Part shown: positions 21,363 through 32,045 of the stretch, piece after piece
Numbering within the stretch: position 1 is the first letter of the stretch
Layout of the letters: each line of letters begins with the position of its first letter
From: Isoetes taiwanensis
Lineage: Eukaryota > Streptophyta > Lycopodiopsida > Isoetales > Isoetaceae
Reading direction: 5' to 3'
DNA: 64,000 bases
Assembly (NCBI GenBank): GCA_021234155.1
Contig: JAJEKV010000028.1
Location: 13,468,134-13,532,133 of the forward strand
Notes under the pieces: generated by a model
Seen by the model: the letters and a program-made list of their open reading frames with translations, nothing else
What the model was told of the DNA's origin: nothing
The model's database searches: none
Program-made: the position numbers and the translations under genes

Positions 21363-22793
21363 TCATTTATGAATTAGTGCTCTCAAAGAAATATTTGAAT
21401 TTCCTCTAAGAGCATCCATAATTGCTGCAAAGTTACTATTTGTACCTTCATTGTGTACAGATTTGGCTGCAGCATTACCATCTTGTTCAAAACCTGTATC
21501 TGCACCAGTAGGATCTACATTTGCAACATCTTCAAGGGTGGACCTTATATTCTCCATAATTGTCTTCTCAACACCCTCTTCTTCCCTGTCTTCATTCACA
21601 TCGATGTGCATTCTCCGTCTCAATGGATACTTTCTACCCTCCCCAATTTTTTTCTTGTTCTGCCTGGCCTCAGTCCCTTTTTTCTTGCCAGTCCCAACTT
21701 CAACCCCTTTGGTCTTGCTATTGTCCTTACCTTTCTTCTTCTCAACCATAGCATCCTTGTTTGGTACTGAGTGCTTTTGTTTCTTTCTGGTTGGAGTATC
21801 CAACACACATTCAACTTCACTCTCAACAAGACCTGCATCCGAACCACCTGCCTTCTCATCCCCAATTTTACCACTACTTCTCAATTGCCTTGAACTCAAC
21901 ATCTGAACTTGATCACTTAACTCTGCAAGATCTGGCTCAAAATCAGCATCCCTTGCATGTCTCAGCCTCCTCTTTCTGCTACTAGAAGGGGACTTCAACT
22001 GCTCAGGCTGAACATCAACTAGACCTTCAATATCAGGCCGAGCTGTATTTGATCCCAAATCAGCCCGAGCTGTCTTTGATCCCACATCAGATTTCTTATG
22101 AGTAAATTTAGGATCAAAAGAAGCAACTTGCTCTAATCCTGTTGGAGTACTCATACCAAGTTCAACAAAAAGGTCTTCAGGAATATTACATTCACATTTC
22201 AAACATCTCCCTTCCTTCAACAATGCAGCACACATCACATGATATTCATGTTCACAATCAAGAAGTATGGACATCTTGTATTTATCATGAAAACTTAAAC
22301 CACAAGCAATACAATAACTTTGCAAAAAACCTGGTAGCTTTCTTTTGATGGTGTTGATGCAGAAAGGAGAGTTGGTGATCTGCCTCAGACTTTCAAGGTG
22401 GCTAGCATTTTCTTTTGCTGCATTTAGCTCAACATCATTTTCAGTTATCTGAGCTTCCAATGACTCCTTCTTCACAAGCAGAAGTGGATCTCCAGGTTTG
22501 CAAACAGACTCCAAAGATTCACAGGCATACTCTTCAAACATCAATTTCTTTTCCAATTCTGTGATTTCTAGCTCCAATTCCTTTGTACTAATCAAAGCTC
22601 TCTTCTCGGCAATACTAGACTTAAGCTTTTCCATATTACTTCTTTTTTCAGACAACCTTTTGAAAATTTTATCATTTGATTTCTCATCAGCAGCCAGGTT
22701 AACAACAATATCTTGCATTTCTTTTCCCATCTCAGCCTTTTTTATCTCAAGCTTCTTTAAGTTTTCTGTCACTAACTGCAAGTTATGATTCAA
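21363..22793 (-). CDS. TnB accessory protein: coiled coil and RING-like finger
   Basis: 476 residues open throughout. Residues ~1-130 are heptad-rich Leu/Glu/Lys sequence, a long coiled coil. Residues ~165-205 form a zinc-finger-like cluster: CIACGLSFHDKY, then CEHEYHVMC, then CLKCECN, spacing CX2C-X13-CXHX2HX2C-X8-CX2C, like a RING-type cross-brace. The remainder is basic, low complexity (KKKGKDNSKTKG; KYPLRRR), a likely nuclear tail. A Ulp1 domain, found at this place in TnC/TnF, is absent. RING folds usually recruit ubiquitin or SUMO E2 enzymes; that function is only inferred. The exon joins 22805-23254 by a small intron or frameshift. Confidence 0.65.
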   Translation of the reverse strand: MNHNLQLVTENLKKLEIKKAEMGKEMQDIVVNLAADEKSNDKIFKRLSEKRSNMEKLKSSIAEKRALISTKELELEITELEKKLMFEEYACESLESVCKPGDPLLLVKKESLEAQITENDVELNAAKENASHLESLRQITNSPFCINTIKRKLPGFLQSYCIACGLSFHDKYKMSILLDCEHEYHVMCAALLKEGRCLKCECNIPEDLFVELGMSTPTGLEQVASFDPKFTHKKSDVGSKTARADLGSNTARPDIEGLVDVQPEQLKSPSSSRKRRLRHARDADFEPDLAELSDQVQMLSSRQLRSSGKIGDEKAGGSDAGLVESEVECVLDTPTRKKQKHSVPNKDAMVEKKKGKDNSKTKGVEVGTGKKKGTEARQNKKKIGEGRKYPLRRRMHIDVNEDREEEGVEKTIMENIRSTLEDVANVDPTGADTGFEQDGNAAAKSVHNEGTNSNFAAIMDALRGNSNISLRALIHK

Positions 22794-22804
22794 ATAGGTC
22801 TGAT

Positions 22805-23254
22805 CTAGAATAGGCTTAGGATTTTCTTTTGCAGAAATATCACAATTTCAGCTTTTGCTTTTTGTGGATTTTTTCTCGGCCTGCATTTCTTGTACATCAT
22901 AACCTGTGCACCATATGAAGCCCAATTTATCTGATGACCTACGGGATCAAGCAATCCTTCAGGGCAGTTTTCCCAAACAAAGGCATAAGCAACCTGTTTT
23001 CTAACTTCATTGTTACAAACACCATCTGGGTAAAATACTCTCAATAAGCTTTCCAATTTTCCTCTCAAATGTGGTTGAACAAAATGAACCTTGATTGCAG
23101 ACTTTGAGTTGAAAGGTTCCTGCCAAACGGATTCCCATTGATCCTTTGTAACTTGACTTGTAAGCCAACTGTACTTCAAATGGGGCTGCAGACCCTCGTT
23201 CGACAAACCATGCAAAGCAACAAAATCCTCCGCTGTTACTGCCTCTTCTACCAT
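22805..23254 (-). CDS. TnB accessory protein: N-terminal domain
   Basis: 149 residues from an ATG at 23254, beginning MVEEAVTAEDFVALHG. A globular region includes LESLLRVFYPDGVCNNEVRK and INWASYGAQVM, followed by basic KKCRPRKNPQKAK. It aligns loosely with the N-terminal exon of TnC (FYKHYEIVFG...SPCTEVLLLVHL...VDWDTFKVLA), so the two accessory genes share this end. Function unknown. The next open frame starts 12 bases on in another phase, and coding continuity probably needs a splice or a repaired frameshift near 22830. Confidence 0.6.
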   Translation of the reverse strand: MVEEAVTAEDFVALHGLSNEGLQPHLKYSWLTSQVTKDQWESVWQEPFNSKSAIKVHFVQPHLRGKLESLLRVFYPDGVCNNEVRKQVAYAFVWENCPEGLLDPVGHQINWASYGAQVMMYKKCRPRKNPQKAKAEIVIFLQKKILSLF

Positions 23255-23313
23255 TTCGCTTGATTGACGAAGATCAGTTCCGGATAAACGATCTATGTTG
23301 TGGGCGGGCGAAG

Positions 23314-23500
23314 AAATTGGGAAAAGGATACTCTGCTATAGAAAAGTAGATCAAATTTGGGACATCAAATGATTTAGGAAAAGCTTTAGGCGGCGGAACC
23401 GAGGAAAAGGATACTCTGCTATAGAAAAGTAGATCAAATTTGGGACATCGAATGATTGAGGAAAAGCTTTAGGCGCGGGAACCGAGGTCGAGGTACTAGA
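23314..23500. repeat. ~92-bp tandem duplication upstream of the accessory gene
   Basis: GGAAAAGGATACTCTGCTAT through GGAACCGAGG is present twice in a row between the accessory-gene start (23254) and the right subterminal repeats. It probably lies in the promoter or 5' leader. Confidence 0.7.
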
Positions 23501-23536
23501 AGGTATTTATACCGTGCAGTCACGAATTCTGTCGAC

Positions 23537-23577
23537 CACAAGTGCTTTAGGTGCTTTTAGGTGCTGAGTGCTTTCGC
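23537..23577 (+). repeat. TnB right subterminal AGTGCTT repeats
   Basis: ACAAGTGCTTTAGGTGCTTT, then TAGGTGCTGAGTGCTTTC. It is a direct, not inverted, copy of the left subterminal block. Confidence 0.65.
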
Positions 23578-23580
23578 GTT

Positions 23581-23609
23581 TTTTTGGGTAGCATTACCAT
23601 ATTTACACC
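23581..23609 (-). repeat. TnB right terminal inverted repeat
   Basis: Reverse complement reads GGTGTAAATATGGTAATGCT then ACCCAAAAA, matching the left end with a single difference. Confidence 0.9.
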
Positions 23610-23615
23610 CCAGGG

Positions 23616-24340
23616 ACAACATCATATACCATGGCTGAGGTCCTTGCTGTAAGTACGTCAGTAGATCTGGCATGCTTATGGTTTGCAAGAGAATTCTTGA
23701 GGTTGTTAACTATCTTTCTCATTGTGTCTACTTCTTTCAATTTTAACATTTCAAATTCTGGCAGCAACTTACAAGCACCTTGAAGAACTTCTTTCCTCTC
23801 ATTCTTTGAAACTTTATGACATACCTCATTAGCCTAGTCTGCAATCAACCTCGACAGTTGTTGTTTTCTTCTCTTACTGAAAACATTCTCTTCAAATTCT
23901 TTGTCCTCTTCCTTCAATTCGGCTTCCCTTGCTCTCTTTCTTGCTCTCTGCTTTGCCTTTCTTTTTCAGCAGATTTTTAACAAACGGTGTTTCATATATT
24001 CGCAAATAGTAAACAATACTGAGAATGAAGCACTACATATGAAATAAATTAAGCACTACATAAAACAGATTGCTTAAAAAAAACTGCACATGAAAGAATG
24101 TACCTACTTCTATCTGTGTTTCATATTCTGCAAATAGTAAACAATACTGAGAATGAAGCACTACATATGAAATAAATTAAGCACTACATATCACAGCTTG
24201 CTTAAAAAAAACTGCACATGAAAGAATGTACCTGCTTCCACTGAGTCCTGCATGTGCTGATTTTGGATGTCATGTACATAATCAACACAAGTATCATCAT
24301 ATGTAGGAACGTTTGTATCCTCCACTTCTTCTGCAAATTA
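23616..24340 (-). pseudogene. TnA transposase, N-terminal part
   Basis: It continues the TnA gene beyond TnB. Minus-strand frames read KVFSKRRKQQLSRLI-like sequence near 23880 (written ENVFSKRRKQQLS), CKLLPEFEMLKLKEVDTMRK near 23750 and HARSTDVLTARTSAM near 23650, matching QRTTDVLQARKSTLQM of TnB. An in-frame TAG lies near 23836. An earlier exon around 24235-24335 (EEVEDTNVPTYDD) is followed by a donor site. Some scattered damage; an older copy than TnB. Confidence 0.65.
23987..24232. repeat. ~118/129-bp tandem duplication in a TnA intron
   Basis: GTGTTTCATAT...GCACATGAAAGAATGTACCT occurs at 23987-24104 and again at 24115-24232, nearly identical. It includes a splice-donor-like end, so the exon border may have been duplicated. 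Confidence 0.7.
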
Positions 24341-27300
24341 GGAAACAGAAATTCAAGAACCAAAATAAAATTCCCATGGCATCTTTGAGCACTGATTACG
24401 GGGAGGGCATTCATAGACAAAAGATTGTTGTATAATTTCGAGTATATGGAGTCGACCCATAGACAAAAGATTGTTGTATAGGCTGAGCAATCTTGGAAGC
24501 CAGACGACCACATAGCTCCTTGAATTGGTGGGACTGCTCTTGAAGATTATGCAAACTGGAGAATAGATTGTTTGGATCAAACAGTACTCCATTCCTTGCA
24601 ATGGCCAAACGAAAGAGATCCGCCAATTTACCGCATTGGAAGAATTCTCGAAAAGAAAAACAAGAAAATGTGCATTCTCCCAAACAAAAACATTCTTTGG
24701 GAAATTTGCCCGCCAATTCCAAATTCCAAACACCATCCAAGCAGCTACATACCAGGGATCGCTGACATGGACAACACATCGGCTGATCTTCCTGAATTGG
24801 TTACGGATCGAGCGTTCCGGAGGTTGGAAAATTTTGGCGGGCCTGGGAAAAACAGTGACGGGCGCGAAAACGTCACGATGAAGGACGGTCAGCACCTGTT
24901 AATCACCCTATGTCGCGACATGCTGAATTGTACACCACCAATAAAAAAATACCCTACAACACCTCCTTCAAGACGGCTCAATCTTTAGTACCATCCTTCA
25001 AAAACGGCTCAAACCCTAGCCCAAAATAAAACCCAAAAAATTTTGCCGGAAAAATTGTAAAACATTTCAAAATTTTGCTTTTGGCCGGAAATGGCATATC
25101 ACCGATGGACAAGCTCCCCCAAAAACATTTTAATGTCATATCTTGTATTTTCACTTGGCCTTTAACGTCCATGTATGTGCAACTTCTGAAAACGCCACAG
25201 GTTGATGCATTGCAAGAATGGTCATGATTTGCTTATGTAAATATTTTTGTTGTTGAAATTGTCTAATGACATCATCATCATTGTATTAACTTTGTGTTTG
25301 AAGGATAGAATTTTGTCCTGGCGTTTCAAAGATTCCAACATTGACATGCTCTAGGGGAGGTAAGCATGCACTTTAATAAGCACGCGCTTTAATAATTTTC
25401 TAACGTAATGTCAGCGCCTACAATATGTGCTACATGTACTTGACTGTAGACAAAACAAAAAGTGGGAGAAGGCATAACATTTATTGGTATCACTTTCTTT
25501 TTCAAATTATTGCTTTTGACTTATGTTATGGAAAATAAAAATCATGAAGTTCCTCTACTTCTACTTCATTAAGTGATTGGACATGGACATAGTAAAGGAA
25601 ATATAGCAAGTTCTTAGAAGGCCAAACTGACAACAAATCAAGCCAATCTTTTGCAACTTCATCCTGCCCCTTTTGTAATCTTTTACCTGTAAGGATTTAA
25701 GTCCATGCAGATAGGTCAAGTACAACCAACAAAATCCACTGTCTCCTTTACAAAATCTAGTAAATATAATACTTTACAAAATCTAGTAAATATAATAAGC
25801 CGGATAATGTTCGCAGCTTATGCAATCATAAAAAACACATTGGGAATGTGTTTCGTTGTGTGACAATATCTAGGAGAAAATACAGGTAGATATCAAGATC
25901 GAAAACTTTATTTCCAGAAGCATTCCTTATGATATACAACACTCATAATGCTGCATGCACTCATTACCATAGCAGAAGCATTGATTGTATAATTGATCTT
26001 ATAGTCATATGATGGTAAAAACTTTTACCTTAAGAAGAATAATGTATCTACAGTGTGGTATCCTCTCATATAAGTCGAACAAATTTTTGAATACAATTAC
26101 CCTCAAGTCAAACAAATTTTTTGCCCAAAACTTTCGTTCTTGGACTTGCCATTTTGCGTCTTGCCATCGGAATGCTCATCTGCAACCTCCATTTTATTTT
26201 CCAAGCACATTTCATTTTATAGAAGCTTAGCAATGGCATTATCCTTTAGAATAATCAACAAATCTTCCCCACGAATCTAAAGTATAACTGGAGTTTTTGT
26301 AAGACTACCAATTTAGTATTTACAGTTGCCAAGATATCGAAGTTCGCAGCTGCCCAAGCATGTCAAACTTGTACAACTGGATGCTCTTATGGCCTTGCAC
26401 AAATAATAGCAAAGACAAAGAGCCTGAAAAGAAGGCACATCCATACAACTCAAAGGTCATAGAAAATGGTAGATTGCAAGGATTTGAGCCCTGATATGTC
26501 AATAAAGCAAAACCTTTCACTAAGCTTGCACCTCCTCATATAGCGAGTTAAGAAGATAATAAAAAAAATGGCATGTATGACAAAACTGCTTTGGTAAATC
26601 TAGCAATACCAGTGGCTGCTATATGCTGTTTAGGATCACAATTCGAAAATTGGCTTTGAGCTAGTAAATTAAGCACATACTGCTCGGCAAAAGTATGGCA
26701 GTGTTTAACGAACACAAGTGGGGCATGCAACCAGACCACTTAAGGTTTAAAGCATCAAATAGACCCCCGTAGCATAGCCTTATAGAAGTGAAAGTAAGCT
26801 TGAAGCCCTAGCATGTACAGATGTAACTTGCAACAGCAAAAGGGATAACTATTAGCCAAGCACACCAAATAACAAATTACAAAGAAGCTCCTGAGACCTC
26901 TCTTGTTTGAAGCCAACTACCTGTTCTTAGTGCCAAAGCATGCACGTTTAAATTGCCTGTGCAAAAGTCCTAAAGTCCTAAAGTCTTAGTCCTAAAGTCC
27001 TTAAACATCAAAACCTAAAGTAAGCAAAGATTCAGGAGGCCTGAAGGTTAATAAAAAATATTGAAACATTCTTGTAAAATTGGATATGAGCAAAATGTTT
27101 ATGGAGCTCTAAGTGTGCAGTTATGCATGAAAATATGCATGCCATATATGTGGATTGCATTCTGCATGCCATAAATGTGCATGCTAGTGTGCATGCCATG
27201 TTATAAAAGAATAGATCATAACAATGTGTATGTGCTATATCTACTTTGAAGTGCAATGCAGACGAATACCTTCACCTTCAGACGTTTATTCCTAGTATGC

Positions 27301-29953
27301 CATCCAAGATAGCCTGCAGAAAGTTGAGGGTTACATGCATGATCAAATGATAGAATAAGACTGATAAGACGGCAAATACCAAGTGAAGGATATGAATGTG
27401 TACTTAGAGCCTCTTGTAGAGGAACTTGACATCTTATGGAGGGGAATACATATGTATAGACAACCACACAATTTCATGTTTCATAGAATATTATGTTTCA
27501 CTATTCATGACTAACCCGAACTTGGTGTTGCATCAGGTACAATGTTATCATTCATTATTTATTTTAAACTATTTTCCAACTATATTACAAGATTGAAGTT
27601 GTACTTTGCAGGATTGCAAACTAGTGGAAAATGTGGATGCCCATCATGTGGCAAGGAACTAATGTCTTATAAATCAAAACACCTATCAAAGATGATATAC
27701 ACAAACCATAAAAGTATATACATCACATGTGCCTAAAAGAACAACTCCACGTGATTGGTTGCAAACATAGAATGATCGTGACCTAAATAGTTCTGCACCT
27801 CCACCTGGCATGAAGAGACTATCCATATTTTACAAGTTGGAATAGTAGTCTTAATTGAAGATTGCACATCTCTTGGATCATTAACTTGTGTATAAATATT
27901 GATCTATTGGTCTCCATGGACGTTAAAAATTCTATTCTATTCTATTCTATTCTATTCTATTCTATTTTGTGGGTAAAGTGTCGCATTCATAGGCTCCTCT
28001 TTGCTGCTTTCTTTACATTTTTAACAGTCTGATATTGCTAGTTATCTTATTATGGTATCATTCTTCTAGATTCACACTAGAATGGTTGAGCACAATTGTT
28101 GGTTTGGTTTGCTATTAAGGTTTTCGTGATTTAAATAGCAGTTTCCTTGTATCATCAATTTTTTTTAACAGTCCTAGGATTTGTGCTTCAATGCTAATGG
28201 TCAAAATGTACGAAGTATATATTCAAACATTTTAGAAGACGAATATCACTATATGATAGATTGCCTGAAAAATGAAAACGCTTGAAGATGTAATCTGAAA
28301 CCTAAAGATCTATTGATAGATACATTTATCACTACGAGATAGTAAATATATTTCATTTCATTTGATGGAATCAACCATGCCGTATGCGACTTATACTCTA
28401 TAGATGGAATCTGACCCATAGGAGGTGTCTAACCCATGCCTAATAGCCCATCCCATCTCATACGGTATCTCCCACTAAGTGTTCTAGTCTAGGAATTGTT
28501 TACGTACTCTCTGACGGTCTTGGCCATTAGATCTATATCATAATTATTATTCAGCCATGTTCCATATTTGGTTCTTGCACACGACCCACATTTTATTGGG
28601 ATCTAAGTGTTTTCTATGTATAAAGCACACTAATAACATCATCTATTAAGCCTCTCTCTCTTACCTAGATTAGCAACTCGAATCCGTCAAAACATATCGA
28701 TGATGCCTAATCAAAGAAAATAAGAAACAAAATGAAGAAAATGAATCAACCAAGAGCATGAGCTTTGCTGCCATATCAAATCAGAAAGTCATAATCTTCC
28801 CTAAGATCCACAATAATGGCATCAAAGACTCACGATTGTCCATGGCAAGGTGAGCTTTCCTTGGGTTTGCGAAAGTACCCCTGAGGTAGACTCATGATAT
28901 CAAGAAAGCGTCAAAGCAAATTTGAGCTGAGTCTGTTCTTAGGCCATTTTGCTTCCCGTACGCCACCCTTTTTGGATCAAAATTAGGGCTAACATTAAGA
29001 TTCTTAGGGTGTTGGAAGCACCAAAGATCAGCCAAGGAGTCCCACTTTGTGCTGCACATGAGCTGCGCCGTGTTGGGCAACCCCTTGCCCCTATGTTATT
29101 CATTTAAAGGTTAAATGTTAAAGTCTAAGATTACATGTCCGAGGATGTATTGGTGAGAAATCCATATCCAAATGACTACGTACGATAGCGAGGAATGGCG
29201 CATCCACTGCATGTCAACTATAACGAAGTCGACGACGTGTAATTTGTCATGTAACTTTTCCTGATTAATATATTTTCACATCCTTAAAGATTAATAAATT
29301 TTCACATCCTTAAAAAAATATAATAGGAGGTCAAATATATCATGATAGTGAAACAAGGAAAAACAAATCCATAAGAAGGAACTCGGTGCCTTCACATGGC
29401 ATTAGCAACAATTCATTTGGTATATCATTCAAGGTGGCAAAGATAAATTCTTGAATGAGGACGATTGCATGTGGAATCTATGTAGTAGCAGGTGTATCTA
29501 CAATCTATTGTATTTGAAACCTTGCCTCTCTCAACTGAAACGTCAATCTTATCAACCTGCTTTTAGTAATTCAAACAAGGTAACAATATTGAGCATTCCA
29601 AAGAGAAAAACATAAAACAAGTGCAGACCCAAAGCAAAACGGCCTGAGAACAGACTAGACTATACAAAATGGTTCTCTTTCTTCATTGTTTCATCAGAAC
29701 ACACAATATGAATTCCTGAATATATTCATTCAGCTCAAACAAAAGTATTAAGTACTGATCTCTAGGCTGCTTCTAGTGCTTCTTCAGAATCAGCAAACGT
29801 AACACGTTATCCGTAAAATACAATTGAATGTTAATATGAAAGAAAGAAGATAATACTTTTCAGCTGTCTGCCTGCACTCAGTGGTCGACTGCAAACTTTA
29901 GGAACTAAGTAAATCTTTATCATGCCGCCGAACCAGTCTATTCTATCAATTCT
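24341..29953. other. Non-coding stretch
   Basis: 24350-24900 probably holds the 5' part of TnA (a CATAGACAAAAGATTGTTGT motif occurs twice, 49 bp apart, near 24412 and 24461) and a GC-rich patch near 24830-24900. From 25000 on I see only AT-rich DNA, short frames without family signatures, a TTCTA microsatellite and TGCATGCC-rich sequence near 27120-27195. A short CGCPSCGKEL piece near 27630 is too small to call. Confidence 0.45.
27929..27966. repeat. (TTCTA)n microsatellite
   Basis: About 7.5 perfect copies of TTCTA. Confidence 0.95.
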
Positions 29954-30645
29954 TTAGACGAAATATCTGGCATCCAAATTCACCTGCGTTGGATTACATA
30001 TTCCTGGAAATCCTGAACAAGGCTCCTCATTCATACTAGAAAACATGGCCACCATCATGCTGTGCCATATTTCTTCTTCAGGATCGTGATAATAATTATC
30101 CTTCTCGTACTTGGCTTCAAAGAAAAGATGATCATCTTCATCAGATTCCAATATTTGTGAATTAAGATTAGCATCATCGTTGCCCGATCTGCCAATAAAA
30201 CCGCCTAATCTCTCAGAAACGTCACAGCGATCTTGTTTTGCCATTCAAGAACGCCTGTCTCATACATAAAAGCTAATTTAGAGGCCATCTCCCAACGATG
30301 CCCTTTATTCTTTTCCAGTTCCGGCGATGCCCTTGAACCTGTGTCACAAGCAGCAAAATTGTTAGCCCTAATTCTGCATTCTTCAGGTACGGCCAAAGTT
30401 CCAGTAGCATTCTGTACAGAATACAAATCGCCTGGCGGATTAGAATCGCCATAGCCGGAGCTTGGAGCGGGGCTACATGTGGCCATGGCCGTGATTTTGT
30501 TGTGCATCTTCCGAGCGATCTTATCATAGTCAAGCTGCGTGCAGATATCTTGTAAGGGCCTTTTTTTGCGAATAGGCCGAACTTTAGCTATGGCGATGGA
30601 GTCGATCGCCGGAACAGGCTTGTAGAGTTGCTCCATGGCCGCCAT
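29954..30645 (-). CDS. Possible host gene, unknown function
   Basis: Two overlapping minus-strand frames. The first (30645-30205, 146 residues) starts MAAMEQLYKPVPAIDSIAIA and has a basic motif VRPIRKKRPLQD and a helix-like DYDKIARKMHNKI. The second (30244-29954, 96 residues) is acidic (ESDEDDHLFFEAKYEKD, DPEEEIWHSMM). One shift or splice near 30240 would join them into a ~235-residue protein with a basic N-terminus and an acidic C-terminus. A TATA-like AAATAAATAG lies ~30 bases upstream. Codon use looks gene-like compared with the surrounding DNA. I do not recognise the family. It could be a small nuclear protein, or a degenerate gene. Confidence 0.45.
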
Positions 30646-30673
30646 GGCTGCAGCTGCCCACGGACGATGCCAT

Positions 30674-30686
30674 AGCTATTTATTTT
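30674..30686 (-). promoter_or_regulatory. TATA-like box upstream of 30645
   Basis: Minus strand GAAAATAAATAGC, 29-41 bases before the first ATG of the possible gene. Weak on its own. Confidence 0.3.
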
Positions 30687-30699
30687 CAACCACGGTAGT

Positions 30700-32045
30700 T
30701 TGTGACCGTCCGATACCTACAACTCATCGTGGCCGCAGGTTGATTTACCCGATGTATGTAGTTTTGTAAATAATTGTTTGAATACGTGCGGTTGAAGGAG
30801 CTTCTTTTTGGACTATTTGGACCCTTAAAAGTCCGATTTTTTTTGGGGTAGGGTCCCACTTCTCAAAGGTGCGAATTTTGGGAGCCTTGAAAATGGTAAG
30901 AAGTTAAGAAAAAGAAGAACAAGACAAGAACATTTACAATACGTAAAAAGTCCATGTAGGAGTAGGACGCTTTCAGTTCCCAATTCCAATCAATGAATGC
31001 CACGTGGCAATGTTTCTTTCTTTAGATGCTTAGTGGGCATCATATTCTTTTGGGCTTTATTTTTTTAGGCAACTTATAATGTGGAACGTTTGTCAAATCT
31101 AGAACAACAGCTAAAAATCTGAACCAATTTTCAAATGTAGAAGTTTAGGTGGGGGGATTCTGGCCAAGAAAAAAATGGCTCGCGGTGTCGCACTCGCCAT
31201 TTTTTAATGGTCAAAGTCTCGAGCCCAAGGTCATTCTCCTATCCAACTTCAGAGTAATGAAGGAATTCCACGTGAGTGTTCCAATAAAAGTCCATGGTCC
31301 ATCCGACCCAAATAACAAATTTATACCTTCCTGTCTTTTGATACTGTTTGTTACGAATGACCTGTTCTTCCTGCAAACTCATCAACTTATTAGAAAGTAA
31401 AGCACCACAGGTACTCGATTTACCACCCAACCGGACCAACTAGAAGAGATGTCACCAAGTCAAGCTACTCCACAAGACAAGCTCTCTCTAGCCACCAACC
31501 ACTGGTGTTACATGAACTCCTTCTAATGATATGATCAAGCAAGGAACAAGAAAAGATACTAGAAGGTAAGGCTAGGCACATCAACAACAACATAGGAAGA
31601 AGCCGATCTAGTTGTGCAGTCAACTCAGACCCCTATGCACCTTTCTGGATATAACTTTCACACCGTAAGGAATCTATGGACAACTTTGAGATGTGATATC
31701 TCCGCGACCACAACTCAGAAATTGGCGATCCTTACCTTGTTGGAAAGCCCTTGAAGTCTAGTTTCCAGATCTTGATACGCTTTAAGGGAAAAGCTTAAAG
31801 ACGTATCACTGTTGATGCAATATATGTATTATGGCTAAATTGTGTATTATGGATTTTTGTCCATTGGATTGCAGCACATGTGGGAGCATATTCCCTCCCC
31901 TTAAATCCAGAGCGTACAAACTGAGTCTTTTGCAAGTCAAACTCGCCCTTGTTTACCCGGCCATGAGAGGCACATTATTAAGGCAAAAACCATTACATAA
32001 AAGGGTATTTTCAATGCAATACAGTACAGTAGAAAAAGAACGATG
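30700..32045. other. No recognisable feature
   Basis: Only short shadow frames. 31640-31790 (TTGGAAAGCCC...GTTTCCAGATCTTGAT) has the flavour of retrotransposon leader sequence, but nothing decisive was found. Confidence 0.4.

Larger units (their letters stand above)
16436..23609. mobile_element. TnB: 7.17-kb transposon with two convergent genes
   Basis: 29-bp terminal inverted repeats begin GGTGTAAATATG at 16436 and, in reverse complement, at 23609, differing at one position. CCAGGG occurs at 16430-16435 and at 23610-23615. Removing the element plus one CCAGGG restores the TnA reading frame across the site. Sliding the ends outward allows 4- or 2-bp duplications (GGGTG or GGGGTG ends), so duplication length is not settled. 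Inside are a plus-strand transposase (16711-19843) and a minus-strand accessory gene (23254-20442), tail to tail. TnB has few disabling changes and looks younger than TnA. Confidence 0.85.

Noticed and set aside
27600-27700. Zinc-ribbon-like CGCPSCGKEL peptide
   Set aside because: Only ~30 residues look protein-like; too short and without continuation.
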